Source: DAIRDK01 sp035403225 (GTDB taxonomy: Bacteria; Bacteroidota; Bacteroidia; Bacteroidales; FEN-979). Taken from it: a stretch of 64,000 nt of DNA. The position numbers were made by a program, and so were the translations under genes. This document shows positions 18,861-27,683 of this stretch, one piece after another. The stretch lies in contig DAONET010000001.1 of assembly GCA_035403225.1 (NCBI GenBank), forward strand, positions 124,001-188,000, in the 5' to 3' direction. Each line of letters starts with the position of its first letter. The stretch's first letter is position 1. The notes under the pieces are model-generated. The model worked only from the letters and a program-made list of their open reading frames with translations. It was not told where the DNA came from and searched no databases.

Positions 18861-21713
18861 GTGGAAGATAATCTGGAAGTTTTCGGAGCAAGGGTACATA
18901 ACCTGAAGAATATTGACCTGGTCATCCCCCGGAATAAGCTGGTAGTGTTCACCGGTCTAAGCGGAAGCGGGAAGTCATCGTTGGCGTTCGACACTATTTA
19001 TGCCGAAGGGCAACGCAGGTATATGGAGACCTTTTCAGCCTATGCCCGTCAGTTCATTGGCAACATGGAACGACCGGAGGTAGACAAGATCAACGGTCTC
19101 AGTCCCGTCATCTCCATCGAGCAGAAATCCACGAACCGGAACCCGCGTTCAACGGTTGGTACGATCACGGAGATCTATGATTTCATGCGATTGCTCTTTG
19201 CCCGCGTCGCTGATGCGTATTCATACGAGACGGGTGAAAAGATGGTTCGTTACACCGAACAGCAGATCGTGGAGCTGATCCTTCAGACATACGACAACCG
19301 GCAGGTGATGATTTTAGCCCCGTCGGTGAAAGGCAGGAAAGGTCATTACCGGGAGCTCTTCGAGCAGATCCGAAAGCAGGGCTTTCTGAAAGTCAGGATC
19401 GACGGGGAGATCAGAGAGATCACCAGCGGGATGCAGCTTGATCGCTATAAAGTTCATGACATCGAGATCATTATCGATCAGATGATGATCAGGCCCGAGT
19501 CGAGAACGCGCCTGGTCAGCTCGGTGGAGCTGGCAATGCGACATGGCAAATCGGTCCTGATGGTGGTGGACGAGTCCTCTGGTAAAGCCAGACATTTCAG
19601 CCGGTTGCTGATGTGCCCGACTACCGGTATCTCCTATGAAGAGCCAGAGCCTAACACCTTCTCATTCAATTCACCGTACGGCGCCTGTCCGAAGTGTTCC
19701 GGGCTGGGCACCATCTCGGAGATCGACCTGAAAAAGATCATTCCCGATCCGGAAAAAAGCATTAAAAAGGGAGGTATCGTTCCCATCGGGGAATACAAGC
19801 CCAGCTGGATCTTCAAACAGATAGAAGCCATCGGGGAAAAATACGGCTTCGACATCAACACTCCCATCGGGGAGATCCCTGACGAAGCCATCGATGTGAT
19901 CCTGTACGGATCGAACGAGGTCTTCCGTGTGAAGAACGACTACCTGGGGATCACCTCCACCTATTCGCTCAACTTCGAAGGTATTGTCAGTTTTATCAAT
20001 CAGCAAACCGCTGAGTCAGCTCCGGCCGGCATCATGAAATGGGTGAGCAGTTTCATGAATAAGAAGCCATGTCCGGAATGTGATGGTGCCCGTCTGAAAA
20101 AGGAATCGCTGTGGTTCCGGATCGGGGGAAAGAATATTTCCGAATTGGCCAACATGGATATGGTCAACCTGGAGCAATGGTTCGACCATATTAACGACTA
20201 CCTGGACGAGCGGCAGCGGGTCATTTCGTTCGAGATCGTGAGGGAGATCAGGAGCAGGATCCGTTTCCTGCTGAATGTAGGTATCGGGTATCTCACGCTG
20301 AATCGCACTGCCCGGAGTTTATCCGGAGGTGAAAGCCAGCGCATCCGGCTGGCCACCCAGATCGGATCGCAGCTGGTCGGGGTGTTGTATATCCTCGATG
20401 AGCCCAGTATCGGCCTGCACCAGCATGATAATGAACGACTGATCCACGCCCTGAAACAACTTCGCGACACCGGTAACTCGGTGATCGTAGTAGAGCATGA
20501 CAAAGACACCATCCTCTCTGCCGATTGGGTGATCGATATCGGGCCGGGAGCCGGTGTTCACGGTGGCCGGATTGTCGCACAGGGTACTCCCGAAGAGATC
20601 ATGAAGTCGGATCATCTTACCGGTGATTATCTGAGCGGCAAAAAAGAGATCCCGGTTCCGCAGTATCGCCGGCCCGGAAACGGAGCCTTCATCCGTCTTA
20701 CCGGCGCCCGGGGCAACAACCTGAAGAATATCACGCTGAAGCTCCCGCTGGGCAAACTGATCTGCGTGACCGGCTTGTCGGGAAGCGGAAAATCGTCATT
20801 GATCAATGAAACCCTCTACCCGATCCTGAGCCACCATTTTTACCGGGCCGAACAGCGTCCTCTCCCCTATGATAAGATTGAGGGGATCAAAAATATCGAC
20901 AAGGTCATTGAGATCGATCAGTCGCCCATCGGCCGCACACCCCGGTCCAATCCTGCCACGTATACCAAAGTCTTCGACGAGATCCGGAAGTTATTTACCG
21001 CCCTTCCTGAATCCAAGATCAGGGGTTATCAGCCCGGCCGGTTTTCGTTCAATGTCAAAGGTGGACGTTGTGAGACCTGTAAAGGCGCCGGTGTCCGCGT
21101 CATCGAGATGAACTTCCTCCCCGATGTGTACGTTCCGTGTGAGACCTGTCACGGCCGGCGTTATAACCGTGAAACGCTGGAGATCAGGTATAAAGGGAAA
21201 AGCATCAACGACGTGCTGAATATGACGATTGAGCAGGCGGTAGAGTTTTTTGAAAACATTCCCCAAATCATCCATAAAATCAGGACGCTGAATGAAGTAG
21301 GGCTCGGATACATCACACTCGGCCAGCAATCGACAACCCTTTCGGGTGGTGAAGCACAGCGGGTAAAACTCGCTACCGAATTATCGAAAACAGATACCGG
21401 AAACACCTTGTATATTCTTGATGAACCCACCACCGGTCTGCATTTCGAAGACGTAAAAGTGTTACTCTCCGTATTGAACAAACTGGTCGGGAAAGGGAAT
21501 ACGGTACTTGTGATCGAGCATAATATGGAAGTGATCAAGGTAGCAGACCACATCATCGACCTGGGCCCTGAAGGAGGCGAAAGAGGCGGCGAGATCGTCT
21601 GTGAAGGCACGCCGGAAGAGATCGTTGCCAAGAACAACAGCTTGACAGCATTGTACCTGAAAGAGTATATCAATCCCTCTTTCCATCCGAAGAAAATAGC
21701 TTCATTTGAATAA
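18861..21713 (+). CDS. uvrA: Excinuclease ABC subunit A
   Basis: UvrA is the damage-recognition ATPase of nucleotide excision repair and acts with UvrB. The protein has 950 residues, the normal length. The first Walker A, TGLSGSGKSS, is at 31-40, and the first signature LSGGESQRIRLA is near 487. The second Walker A is near 638 and the second signature LSGGEAQRVKLA near 827. Zinc-binding cysteine pairs occur at CPKCSG (about 275), CPECDG (about 403) and CETCKG/CETCHG (about 736-765). The start is GTG at 18861, giving the expected MEDNLEVFGARVHNLKNID beginning; nearby ATGs are out of frame. Confidence 0.97.
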   Translation: MEDNLEVFGARVHNLKNIDLVIPRNKLVVFTGLSGSGKSSLAFDTIYAEGQRRYMETFSAYARQFIGNMERPEVDKINGLSPVISIEQKSTNRNPRSTVGTITEIYDFMRLLFARVADAYSYETGEKMVRYTEQQIVELILQTYDNRQVMILAPSVKGRKGHYRELFEQIRKQGFLKVRIDGEIREITSGMQLDRYKVHDIEIIIDQMMIRPESRTRLVSSVELAMRHGKSVLMVVDESSGKARHFSRLLMCPTTGISYEEPEPNTFSFNSPYGACPKCSGLGTISEIDLKKIIPDPEKSIKKGGIVPIGEYKPSWIFKQIEAIGEKYGFDINTPIGEIPDEAIDVILYGSNEVFRVKNDYLGITSTYSLNFEGIVSFINQQTAESAPAGIMKWVSSFMNKKPCPECDGARLKKESLWFRIGGKNISELANMDMVNLEQWFDHINDYLDERQRVISFEIVREIRSRIRFLLNVGIGYLTLNRTARSLSGGESQRIRLATQIGSQLVGVLYILDEPSIGLHQHDNERLIHALKQLRDTGNSVIVVEHDKDTILSADWVIDIGPGAGVHGGRIVAQGTPEEIMKSDHLTGDYLSGKKEIPVPQYRRPGNGAFIRLTGARGNNLKNITLKLPLGKLICVTGLSGSGKSSLINETLYPILSHHFYRAEQRPLPYDKIEGIKNIDKVIEIDQSPIGRTPRSNPATYTKVFDEIRKLFTALPESKIRGYQPGRFSFNVKGGRCETCKGAGVRVIEMNFLPDVYVPCETCHGRRYNRETLEIRYKGKSINDVLNMTIEQAVEFFENIPQIIHKIRTLNEVGLGYITLGQQSTTLSGGEAQRVKLATELSKTDTGNTLYILDEPTTGLHFEDVKVLLSVLNKLVGKGNTVLVIEHNMEVIKVADHIIDLGPEGGERGGEIVCEGTPEEIVAKNNSLTALYLKEYINPSFHPKKIASFE

Positions 21714-21720
21714 GAATAAC

Positions 21721-21728
21721 TAACTTTG
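21721..21728 (+). promoter_or_regulatory. Predicted -7 promoter element (TAACTTTG)
   Basis: TAACTTTG fits TAnnTTTG and lies 47 bases before the LOG-family ATG. A TTTG occurs at 21705-21708, but the 12-base spacing is shorter than usual for a -33 element. Confidence 0.4.
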
Positions 21729-21775
21729 AATGATCTGCCATATTACCCTCATGTCAAATTTTGAAATCATATAAA

Positions 21776-22495
21776 ATGCAAACAGACGACACTGCAAAAT
21801 TAGAAAAATTACGCGAGCCCTTTCAGGAACAAACTTGGTCAGAGACTATCAGTTACGATACCTGGGAAATTTTTAAAGTGATGTCGGAAATGGTGAGTGG
21901 TTTTGAAAAACTCAGCCGCACAGGTCCTTGCGTCTCGATTTTCGGATCGGCCAGAACCACCGAAAAAAACTGTTACTACAAGCTTGCCGAAGAACTGGCG
22001 TATCTGTTGACCAAAGCCGGTTTTGGTATTATCACCGGTGGCGGACAAGGGATCATGGAAGCCGCTAATAAAGGCGCGCACTTCGCCGGTGGTAAATCAG
22101 TGGGATTAAATATCGCCCTTCCGTTTGAGCAGAAGCCCAACCCGTTTATCGATCCCGATAAACTCCTGACCTTCGATTATTTTTACGTCAGGAAGACGAT
22201 GTTCATGCGGTATTCCATGGGGTTCATTGCAATGCCGGGCGGATTCGGCACACTGGATGAACTCACCGAAGCCATCACCCTGATTCAGACTCACAAAATG
22301 GTCAAATTCCCGATTATACTCATGGGAACAGAATACTGGGGCGGACTCATCAAATGGGTACAGGAGAGACTCCTTCCCGAAAAAAACATCAGTCCCGATG
22401 ACCTGCAGTTATTCAGCGTATTTGACAAGGCCGAAGATGCGGTTCAGCATATCCTGAAATTCTATACCACCTATTCATTGAAACCCAATTTCTAA
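21776..22495 (+). CDS. LOG-family Rossmann protein (TIGR00730)
   Basis: This 239-residue protein is of the LOG ('lysine decarboxylase-like') family, whose characterised members are cytokinin riboside 5'-monophosphate phosphoribohydrolases or nucleotide hydrolases. It has GSART near the N-terminus, the nucleotide-binding GGGQGIMEAANKGA near 88-101 and the family motif PGGFGTLDE near 152-160. The long N-terminal part before the Rossmann fold is typical of the larger bacterial subgroup. ATG 21776 was preferred to an in-frame TTG 15 bases earlier. The physiological substrate is unknown. Confidence 0.85.
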   Translation: MQTDDTAKLEKLREPFQEQTWSETISYDTWEIFKVMSEMVSGFEKLSRTGPCVSIFGSARTTEKNCYYKLAEELAYLLTKAGFGIITGGGQGIMEAANKGAHFAGGKSVGLNIALPFEQKPNPFIDPDKLLTFDYFYVRKTMFMRYSMGFIAMPGGFGTLDELTEAITLIQTHKMVKFPIILMGTEYWGGLIKWVQERLLPEKNISPDDLQLFSVFDKAEDAVQHILKFYTTYSLKPNF

Positions 22496-22545
22496 ACGCT
22501 TTCGGATTACGCCGGAGTTCGTATCTTCGCAACAGATTTCAGATC

Positions 22546-22935
22546 ATGACAAAACCGACAACCGCCAAAACCGGGAAAAAGAAAAGCAACCCCCAGGATG
22601 ACCTGGTGAAAACCATTATCGAAGCTATGCAGGCAAAAAAAGCAAAAGATCCTGTAGTAATGGATTTCCGTTCAATTGCCGGGGCAGCCTTTGATAAATT
22701 TGTGATTTGCCATGGCACTTCCCGTACCCAGACTGAAGCCATTGCCGATTTTGTCGACCGTGAAGTACGATCAAAGCTGTCACAACATCCCTGGCATTCG
22801 GAAGGCTTTGAAAATGCGGAATGGATTTTGATAGATTACGGTGACGTGGTGGTGCATATCTTCCAGGAATCCCGCAGAAGTTTCTATAACTTAGAGCAAT
22901 TGTGGGCTGATGCAGATATTACCCGCTATGAGTGA
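22546..22935 (+). CDS. rsfS: Ribosomal silencing factor RsfS
   Basis: RsfS binds ribosomal protein uL14 and blocks joining of the subunits in nutrient-limited cells. The protein has 129 residues, with a lysine-rich N-terminus. The family segments are present: VVMDFRSIAGAAFDKFVICHG, TEAIADFVDREV, WILIDYGDVVVHIF and FYNLEQLWADA. TATCTTCG at 22522-22529 is a possible -7 element with one mismatch. It opens a run of six closely spaced rightward genes through psd, and ftsH follows after 41 bases. Confidence 0.94.
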   Translation: MTKPTTAKTGKKKSNPQDDLVKTIIEAMQAKKAKDPVVMDFRSIAGAAFDKFVICHGTSRTQTEAIADFVDREVRSKLSQHPWHSEGFENAEWILIDYGDVVVHIFQESRRSFYNLEQLWADADITRYE

Positions 22936-22976
22936 GAAAATAGCACTAACACATCTATGAAGAGGAATCGGACATA

Positions 22977-25106
22977 ATGGCAGAAAAAGAAAATAAACCC
23001 ATACCGCCGAAGCGGACAAAACCGAAATTCAGTTTCTACTGGATCTATGCATTGCTGGCGATCGTTTTTATCGCTCTCAATTACTTCAATTATACCAACC
23101 CGACTAAAGAAATCAGCTGGCCGAAACTCGAGCAAATACTTGAGAAACAGCATGTTGATAAAATTGTGATCATCAACAAAGAAAAAGCTGAGATTTATAT
23201 TAAGAAAGATATTCTGCAGAAAGATACGGCCTATAAGGATTTCCAGAAGAAATCGTTTTCCTCGGGTGAGAATCCTCAGTATTTTTATCAGATCGGTTCG
23301 GAAGAGATCTTTAACGGTCTTTTGAAAGACAAACGCGACAGTATTATGTCGCAGATGGCCCGTGACAGCGTTCCGGCAGTGAAGATCTCAGAATTTCAGA
23401 AGCAGTATCCCTATCCACCTTCAAACGACACCCGGAAAGATGTCTTCGGAGATATCCTCAGTTACCTGCTTCCGATCCTGTTACTGATCGGTTTATGGTT
23501 TCTGATCATGCGTTTCATGAGCCGTGGCGGCGGTGGCGGCGGTGGCGGACAGATCTTCAATATCGGGAAGTCAAAGGCGCAATTGTTCGATAAAGACACC
23601 ATGGTAAACATCACCTTCAACGATGTGGCCGGGTTGGAAGAGGCCAAGGTGGAGGTGATGGAGATTGTTGATTTCCTGAAGAATCCCGGGAAGTATACCT
23701 CTCTGGGTGGGAAGATTCCCAAGGGTGCGTTGCTTGTAGGACCTCCGGGAACAGGTAAGACATTGCTGGCCAAGGCTGTAGCCGGGGAAGCGAAAGTTCC
23801 TTTCTTCTCCATTTCGGGTTCCGATTTCGTGGAGATGTTTGTCGGAGTTGGCGCTTCCCGAGTACGCGACCTGTTCCGCCAAGCCAAAGAGAAAGCTCCC
23901 AGCATCATTTTTATTGACGAGATCGATGCCATCGGCCGGGCCCGTGGACGGAATGCCATCACCGGGGCCAACGACGAACGGGAGAACACGCTGAACCAAC
24001 TGCTCACTGAGATGGATGGCTTCGGAACAAATGCCGGTGTCATCATCCTGGCAGCCACCAACCGCGCCGATATTCTTGATAAAGCCCTGATGCGGGCCGG
24101 ACGGTTTGACCGCCAGATCTACATCGAACTCCCCGACCTTGAAGAACGGAAAGCCATCTTCAAGGTTCATATCAAGCCGCTGAAGCTTGATGAAACGACA
24201 GATATTGATTTCCTGGCCCGCCAGACTCCAGGGTTTTCCGGAGCCGACATCGCCAATGTCTGCAACGAATCGGCCCTGATCGCCGCCCGGAAGAACAAAG
24301 CCACTATTGGAAAGCAGGATTTCCTGGATGCTATTGACCGCATCATCGGCGGGCTGGAAAAACGCAATAAGATCATCAACCAGCACGAAAAGAGGGTGAT
24401 CGCTTTTCATGAATCGGGCCATGCGGCCGTGAGCTGGCTGCTCGAGTTCGCACACCCGCTGGTGAAAGTGACCATTGTACCTCGTGGCAAAGCCCTCGGC
24501 GCTGCCTGGTATCTGCCCGAAGAGCGACAGATCACTACCTACCAGCAGATGTTTGACGAAATTACTTCCGCTGTTGCCGGCAGAGCCTCCGAAGAGATCT
24601 TCTTCGGCCAGGTGTCGACCGGCGCACTCAATGATCTCGAAAAAGTCACCAAGCAGGCTTACGCGATCGTAGTGTACTACGGATTGAACAAGGAAGTCGG
24701 GAATATCAGTTTCTACGATTCTTCAGGACAGTCGGAATATTCATTCCAGAAACCCTACAGTGAAAAAACCTCTGAAGTCATTGACCAGGAGGTTAAAAAA
24801 ATTGTGGAAACGGCTTATGAGCGGGCGAAAGCCATCATCTCCGAATCGAAGGATAAAGTGGAGAAGCTCTCTTTGCTGCTCCTTGAACGCGAAGTGATCT
24901 TCCGGGAAGACCTGGAGCACATCTTCGGAAAACGTCCGTTCGAGACGGAAGAAGAAAAACGGTTAGAAGGGACTCAGCCGGAACAGGCTGCGCTGAAACA
25001 ACCGCTGTTTGAAAAGGAAAATCCTGACCAGAAGCAACTTCCGGAAGGCGATGTACCTGAACAGGACTCAACTCCCGGTGAAAAAGTTCCTCCAACGACT
25101 GAATGA
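22977..25106 (+). CDS. ftsH: ATP-dependent zinc metalloprotease FtsH
   Basis: FtsH is the membrane AAA+ protease that degrades misassembled membrane proteins and some regulators. It has 709 residues. Membrane segments lie at about 19-38 and 160-181, and a glycine-rich linker (RGGGGGGGG) follows the second. Walker A GPPGTGKT is near 253, Walker B IIFIDEIDAIGRARG near 311 and the second region of homology (NRADILDKALMRAGRFDRQ) near 362-381. The zinc-binding HESGH is near 477. The C-terminal tail after about 660 is Glu/Gln/Pro-rich and probably disordered. It starts 41 bases after rsfS, and the next gene starts four bases after its stop. Confidence 0.97.
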   Translation: MAEKENKPIPPKRTKPKFSFYWIYALLAIVFIALNYFNYTNPTKEISWPKLEQILEKQHVDKIVIINKEKAEIYIKKDILQKDTAYKDFQKKSFSSGENPQYFYQIGSEEIFNGLLKDKRDSIMSQMARDSVPAVKISEFQKQYPYPPSNDTRKDVFGDILSYLLPILLLIGLWFLIMRFMSRGGGGGGGGQIFNIGKSKAQLFDKDTMVNITFNDVAGLEEAKVEVMEIVDFLKNPGKYTSLGGKIPKGALLVGPPGTGKTLLAKAVAGEAKVPFFSISGSDFVEMFVGVGASRVRDLFRQAKEKAPSIIFIDEIDAIGRARGRNAITGANDERENTLNQLLTEMDGFGTNAGVIILAATNRADILDKALMRAGRFDRQIYIELPDLEERKAIFKVHIKPLKLDETTDIDFLARQTPGFSGADIANVCNESALIAARKNKATIGKQDFLDAIDRIIGGLEKRNKIINQHEKRVIAFHESGHAAVSWLLEFAHPLVKVTIVPRGKALGAAWYLPEERQITTYQQMFDEITSAVAGRASEEIFFGQVSTGALNDLEKVTKQAYAIVVYYGLNKEVGNISFYDSSGQSEYSFQKPYSEKTSEVIDQEVKKIVETAYERAKAIISESKDKVEKLSLLLLEREVIFREDLEHIFGKRPFETEEEKRLEGTQPEQAALKQPLFEKENPDQKQLPEGDVPEQDSTPGEKVPPTTE

Positions 25107-25110
25107 ACCT

Positions 25111-25767
25111 ATGGAAGAAAGTACCTCACGCGAAAAGATCCTGAAGAAGGTCAGGGATGCGCTGATCGAGAAGACAGAAGCTCCCTTCCCCGTGATTGAT
25201 ACCGAATCATCGGTATTCACGGAGATGACCGATACCCCAGATGTGGTCTTTGCAGAGGCGCTGGTCAATGCCGGCGGGAAATTTGTGTATTGTGAAAGCC
25301 AGGATGATTTTCTGAGCACCCTGCAGTCGTTTATCCTCGAGAAGGACTGGCCACTGATCTGGTGTCTGGATCCATTGCTTCAGAAGATCCTGCGCGATGG
25401 CGGGATCCCGTTTGAGTCGACAATCGAACGCTTCACGGAAGCGAAAATCGGGATCACGCGCTGCGAATGCCTGATCGCCCGTCATGGTACTGTGATGGCC
25501 TCTTCGCGTCTCTCTCCCGGCCGTAAGATCATTGCTTATCCCGAGATCCACCTGGTAGCAGCCACCACCTCGCAACTGGTACCTGACATTAAAAGCGGCA
25601 TCCGGTTGATCCGGAAAAAATACGGTGATGACTTCCCGTCGCTCATCACGCTGATCACGGGACCAAGCCGTACGGCAGATATTGAAAAAACACTGGTAAT
25701 GGGAGCTCACGGCCCCAAAGAACTTTATATTTTCCTGATCGATGACACAACTGCACCCGCTGAATGA
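25111..25767 (+). CDS. LUD-domain protein (LutC-like)
   Basis: This 218-residue protein has an LUD domain, the fold of LutC and LutB-type lactate-utilisation proteins. Visible family features are the VYCESQDDF strand, the ISITRCECLIARHGTVM-like segment (here IGITRCECLIARHGTV), ATTSQLV and TGPSRTADIEKTLVMGAHGP. The last of these matches the conserved SxTADIE...GxHGP end. ATG 25111, four bases after ftsH, was chosen; earlier in-frame starts would lie inside ftsH. No lutA or lutB is adjacent, so a role in lactate oxidation is unproven. Its position between ftsH and cdsA suggests an envelope or housekeeping context. Confidence 0.85.
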   Translation: MEESTSREKILKKVRDALIEKTEAPFPVIDTESSVFTEMTDTPDVVFAEALVNAGGKFVYCESQDDFLSTLQSFILEKDWPLIWCLDPLLQKILRDGGIPFESTIERFTEAKIGITRCECLIARHGTVMASSRLSPGRKIIAYPEIHLVAATTSQLVPDIKSGIRLIRKKYGDDFPSLITLITGPSRTADIEKTLVMGAHGPKELYIFLIDDTTAPAE

Positions 25768-25984
25768 GGATCCACAGGATCCGTGGACGCTCCTGTACAG
25801 TACCGACAAAGGGTACCGGGTGGAAATCCTGAAAGCGCTGCTTGAAGAAGAAGAGATCCCGTCGGTGATTCTCAACAAACAGGATTCATCGTACCTCGTC
25901 TTCGGTGAGGTTCAATTGCTGGTAAGAAGAAGCGACCTCCTTAAGTCGGAACAGGTATTAAATAACTTCCTTAAAAATGAGTAA
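25742..25984 (+). CDS. DUF2007-type small protein
   Basis: This 80-residue protein resembles the DUF2007 ('putative signal transducing protein') family, a small alpha/beta ACT-like fold. The pattern is WTLLYSTDKGYRVEILKALLEEEEIPSVILN, in which a strand and a helix bring two acidic helices together, then GEVQLLVRRSDLLKSEQVL. There is no signal peptide or membrane segment. It overlaps the end of the LUD gene by 26 bases and the start of cdsA by 8 bases, so it is almost certainly co-translated with them. Its function is unknown. Confidence 0.75.
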   Translation: MTQLHPLNEDPQDPWTLLYSTDKGYRVEILKALLEEEEIPSVILNKQDSSYLVFGEVQLLVRRSDLLKSEQVLNNFLKNE

Positions 25985-26810
25985 TTTCTGGTCAAGAACG
26001 GTCACAGGGCTCTCCATGGTCTTCCTGGTCCTTCTCTCTCTTTACGTGAGTCAATGGATGTTTGCCGCCATCCTGCTGTTGGTTGCGATTCTTGGTCTTC
26101 TTGAGTTTTATTCACTGACTACCACCGACGGCATCTGTCCGCAAAGGAGCACCGGGACTGTTTTCGGAGCCATTTGGTTTATCATCAGTGCTGTGATCAC
26201 GCTCCAGAGCTCCTTCTGGAACCCCTTCTACCTCATTGTTTTACCCATCCCGTTCCTGTTTCTCCCCTTCGTTTTAGAACTGTGGTCAAAAAAAAGCACC
26301 CCTATTCAGAATGTCTCCATCACCATCACAGGGATGATCTATCTCGTATTTCCCTTGTCATTGCTGGTGATCATCTTTGGGCAAACGCAAACCTTCTTCC
26401 TGGGCATGCCGGCATTTCTGCTGGGATACCTGTTGATCACCTGGATTTACGATACCGGGGCTTATCTCTTCGGAAGCATGTTCGGGAAAACCCGGTTTTT
26501 TGAACGCATCTCCCCCAAGAAGACGTGGGAAGGAACCGTCTCCGGAGCGATTTGCGCCGCTCTTGTTGCGATTGGCATGTCGATGTTAGTCCCGGACATT
26601 CCACTAACCGACTGGTTTATCCTGTTGGGCATTGTTCTCGTTTTCGGGACCCTGGGTGATTTGGTTGAATCTCTTTTTAAAAGGAGCCTGAACATCAAAG
26701 ATTCGGGCAACATCTTACCGGGTCATGGCGGCATTCTTGATCGTTTTGATTCGATTTTACTTTCCGCACCTTTTGTATTTTTGTACTTCTTTTTACGTAA
26801 CGGTATCTGA
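25977..26810 (+). CDS. cdsA: Phosphatidate cytidylyltransferase
   Basis: CdsA makes CDP-diacylglycerol from phosphatidate and CTP at the inner membrane. The protein has 277 residues with about eight hydrophobic segments. The C-terminal CdsA signature is complete: LFKRSLNIKDSGN, then PGHGGILDRFDS, which contains the metal-binding aspartates. SPKKTWEGTVSG precedes it. It overlaps the small upstream gene by 8 bases and psd by one base, linking two steps of phosphatidylethanolamine synthesis. The pssA gene is not in the window. Confidence 0.96.
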   Translation: MSNFWSRTVTGLSMVFLVLLSLYVSQWMFAAILLLVAILGLLEFYSLTTTDGICPQRSTGTVFGAIWFIISAVITLQSSFWNPFYLIVLPIPFLFLPFVLELWSKKSTPIQNVSITITGMIYLVFPLSLLVIIFGQTQTFFLGMPAFLLGYLLITWIYDTGAYLFGSMFGKTRFFERISPKKTWEGTVSGAICAALVAIGMSMLVPDIPLTDWFILLGIVLVFGTLGDLVESLFKRSLNIKDSGNILPGHGGILDRFDSILLSAPFVFLYFFLRNGI

Positions 26811-27487
26811 TGAGAATCCACAAAGAAGGTCACATGACCATATTGGCTACTTTTTTATTCGTAGCCACCGTCCTCCTGATATTGAATCATATCACTCCTC
26901 ACCAAACATGGTTCCATTTGTTCATGTATGCGGTGGGGTTAGGCTTTTTTCTTTGGATCGTGAGGTTTTTCAGATCCCCTTTGCGGGAAGCCAACAAAGC
27001 CGAACACGTGGTGCTTTGTCCTGCAGACGGCAAGGTGGTAGTGATTGAGAAGACCATTGAACCGGAGTATTTTAAAGACGAACGTATTCAGGTTTCCATC
27101 TTCATGTCGGCCAGGAATGTTCATGTGAACTGGTTTCCTGTTTCGGGGACGGTGAAGTACTGTAATTATCATCCCGGGAAGCACATGGTAGCTTTCAACC
27201 CGAAGTCATCCCTGGAAAACGAGCGATCCACTACGGTGTTACAAACACCCGACGGCAAAGAGATCCTTGTCAGGCAGATTGCCGGAGCTGTTGCCCGTCG
27301 TATCGTCACTTATCCAAAAGTAGGGGAGACTATCATTCAGGGGGAAGAAATGGGGTTCATCAAGTTCGGTTCCCGGGTTGACCTGCTATTGCCGCCTGAC
27401 ACCAAAATCGAAGTTACGCTTCATCAACTGGTGACGGGGACGCAGACAGTGATTGGTTCATTTTCCTCTAACCCTGTCAGGGTGTAG
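26810..27487 (+). CDS. psd: Phosphatidylserine decarboxylase, short type
   Basis: This enzyme converts phosphatidylserine to phosphatidylethanolamine with a self-made pyruvoyl group. It has 225 residues, the short Psd class. A hydrophobic hairpin lies at about 10-50, VHVNWFPVSG follows, and the self-cleavage site is FGS near residue 187 in GFIKFGSRVDLLLP. The one-base overlap with cdsA gives coupled expression. The last codons (NPVRV and part of the stop context) are formed by the first copy of the 13-bp palindrome array that fills the downstream region. TATTTTTG at 26776-26783, inside cdsA, could be an internal promoter. Confidence 0.93.
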   Translation: MRIHKEGHMTILATFLFVATVLLILNHITPHQTWFHLFMYAVGLGFFLWIVRFFRSPLREANKAEHVVLCPADGKVVVIEKTIEPEYFKDERIQVSIFMSARNVHVNWFPVSGTVKYCNYHPGKHMVAFNPKSSLENERSTTVLQTPDGKEILVRQIAGAVARRIVTYPKVGETIIQGEEMGFIKFGSRVDLLLPPDTKIEVTLHQLVTGTQTVIGSFSSNPVRV

Positions 27488-27678
27488 GACCCTGTCAGGG
27501 TCAACAACCATATATTTTTGTCTACCTGCCTATTACAAATTAAAGTGTCATTTTTCGATACCACCCTGTCAGGGTATACTCAGAATCTCAAAAATTCCCG
27601 AAAAGGTATTTTCAAGTTATTGAATGTGAAATATTTGAGTTAATTGCACCCTGTCAGGGTGGGAGACCCTGTCAGGGT
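27471..27678. repeat. Array of five identical 13-bp palindromes
   Basis: ACCCTGTCAGGGT occurs at 27471-27483, 27489-27501, 27563-27575, 27648-27660 and 27666-27678. Each copy is a near-perfect palindrome around a central base. Copies 1-2 and 4-5 form pairs with 5-base spacers, and copy 3 stands alone between them. The array fills the convergent gap between psd and the DUF2461 gene. The spacings (5, 61, 72 and 5 bases) are too irregular and the units too short for CRISPR. Short REP-like intergenic elements or strong transcription-stop hairpins are possible explanations. Confidence 0.9.
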
Positions 27679-27683
27679 TAGGT

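Noticed and set aside
23571..24455. Long minus-strand open frame opposite ftsH
   Set aside because: It is entirely antisense to the conserved AAA+ core of ftsH and has no recognisable motif; it is a codon-composition shadow.
27471..27678. Palindrome array considered as a CRISPR array
   Set aside because: Units are 13 bp, spacings are 5 to 72 bases and irregular, and no cas gene is near.
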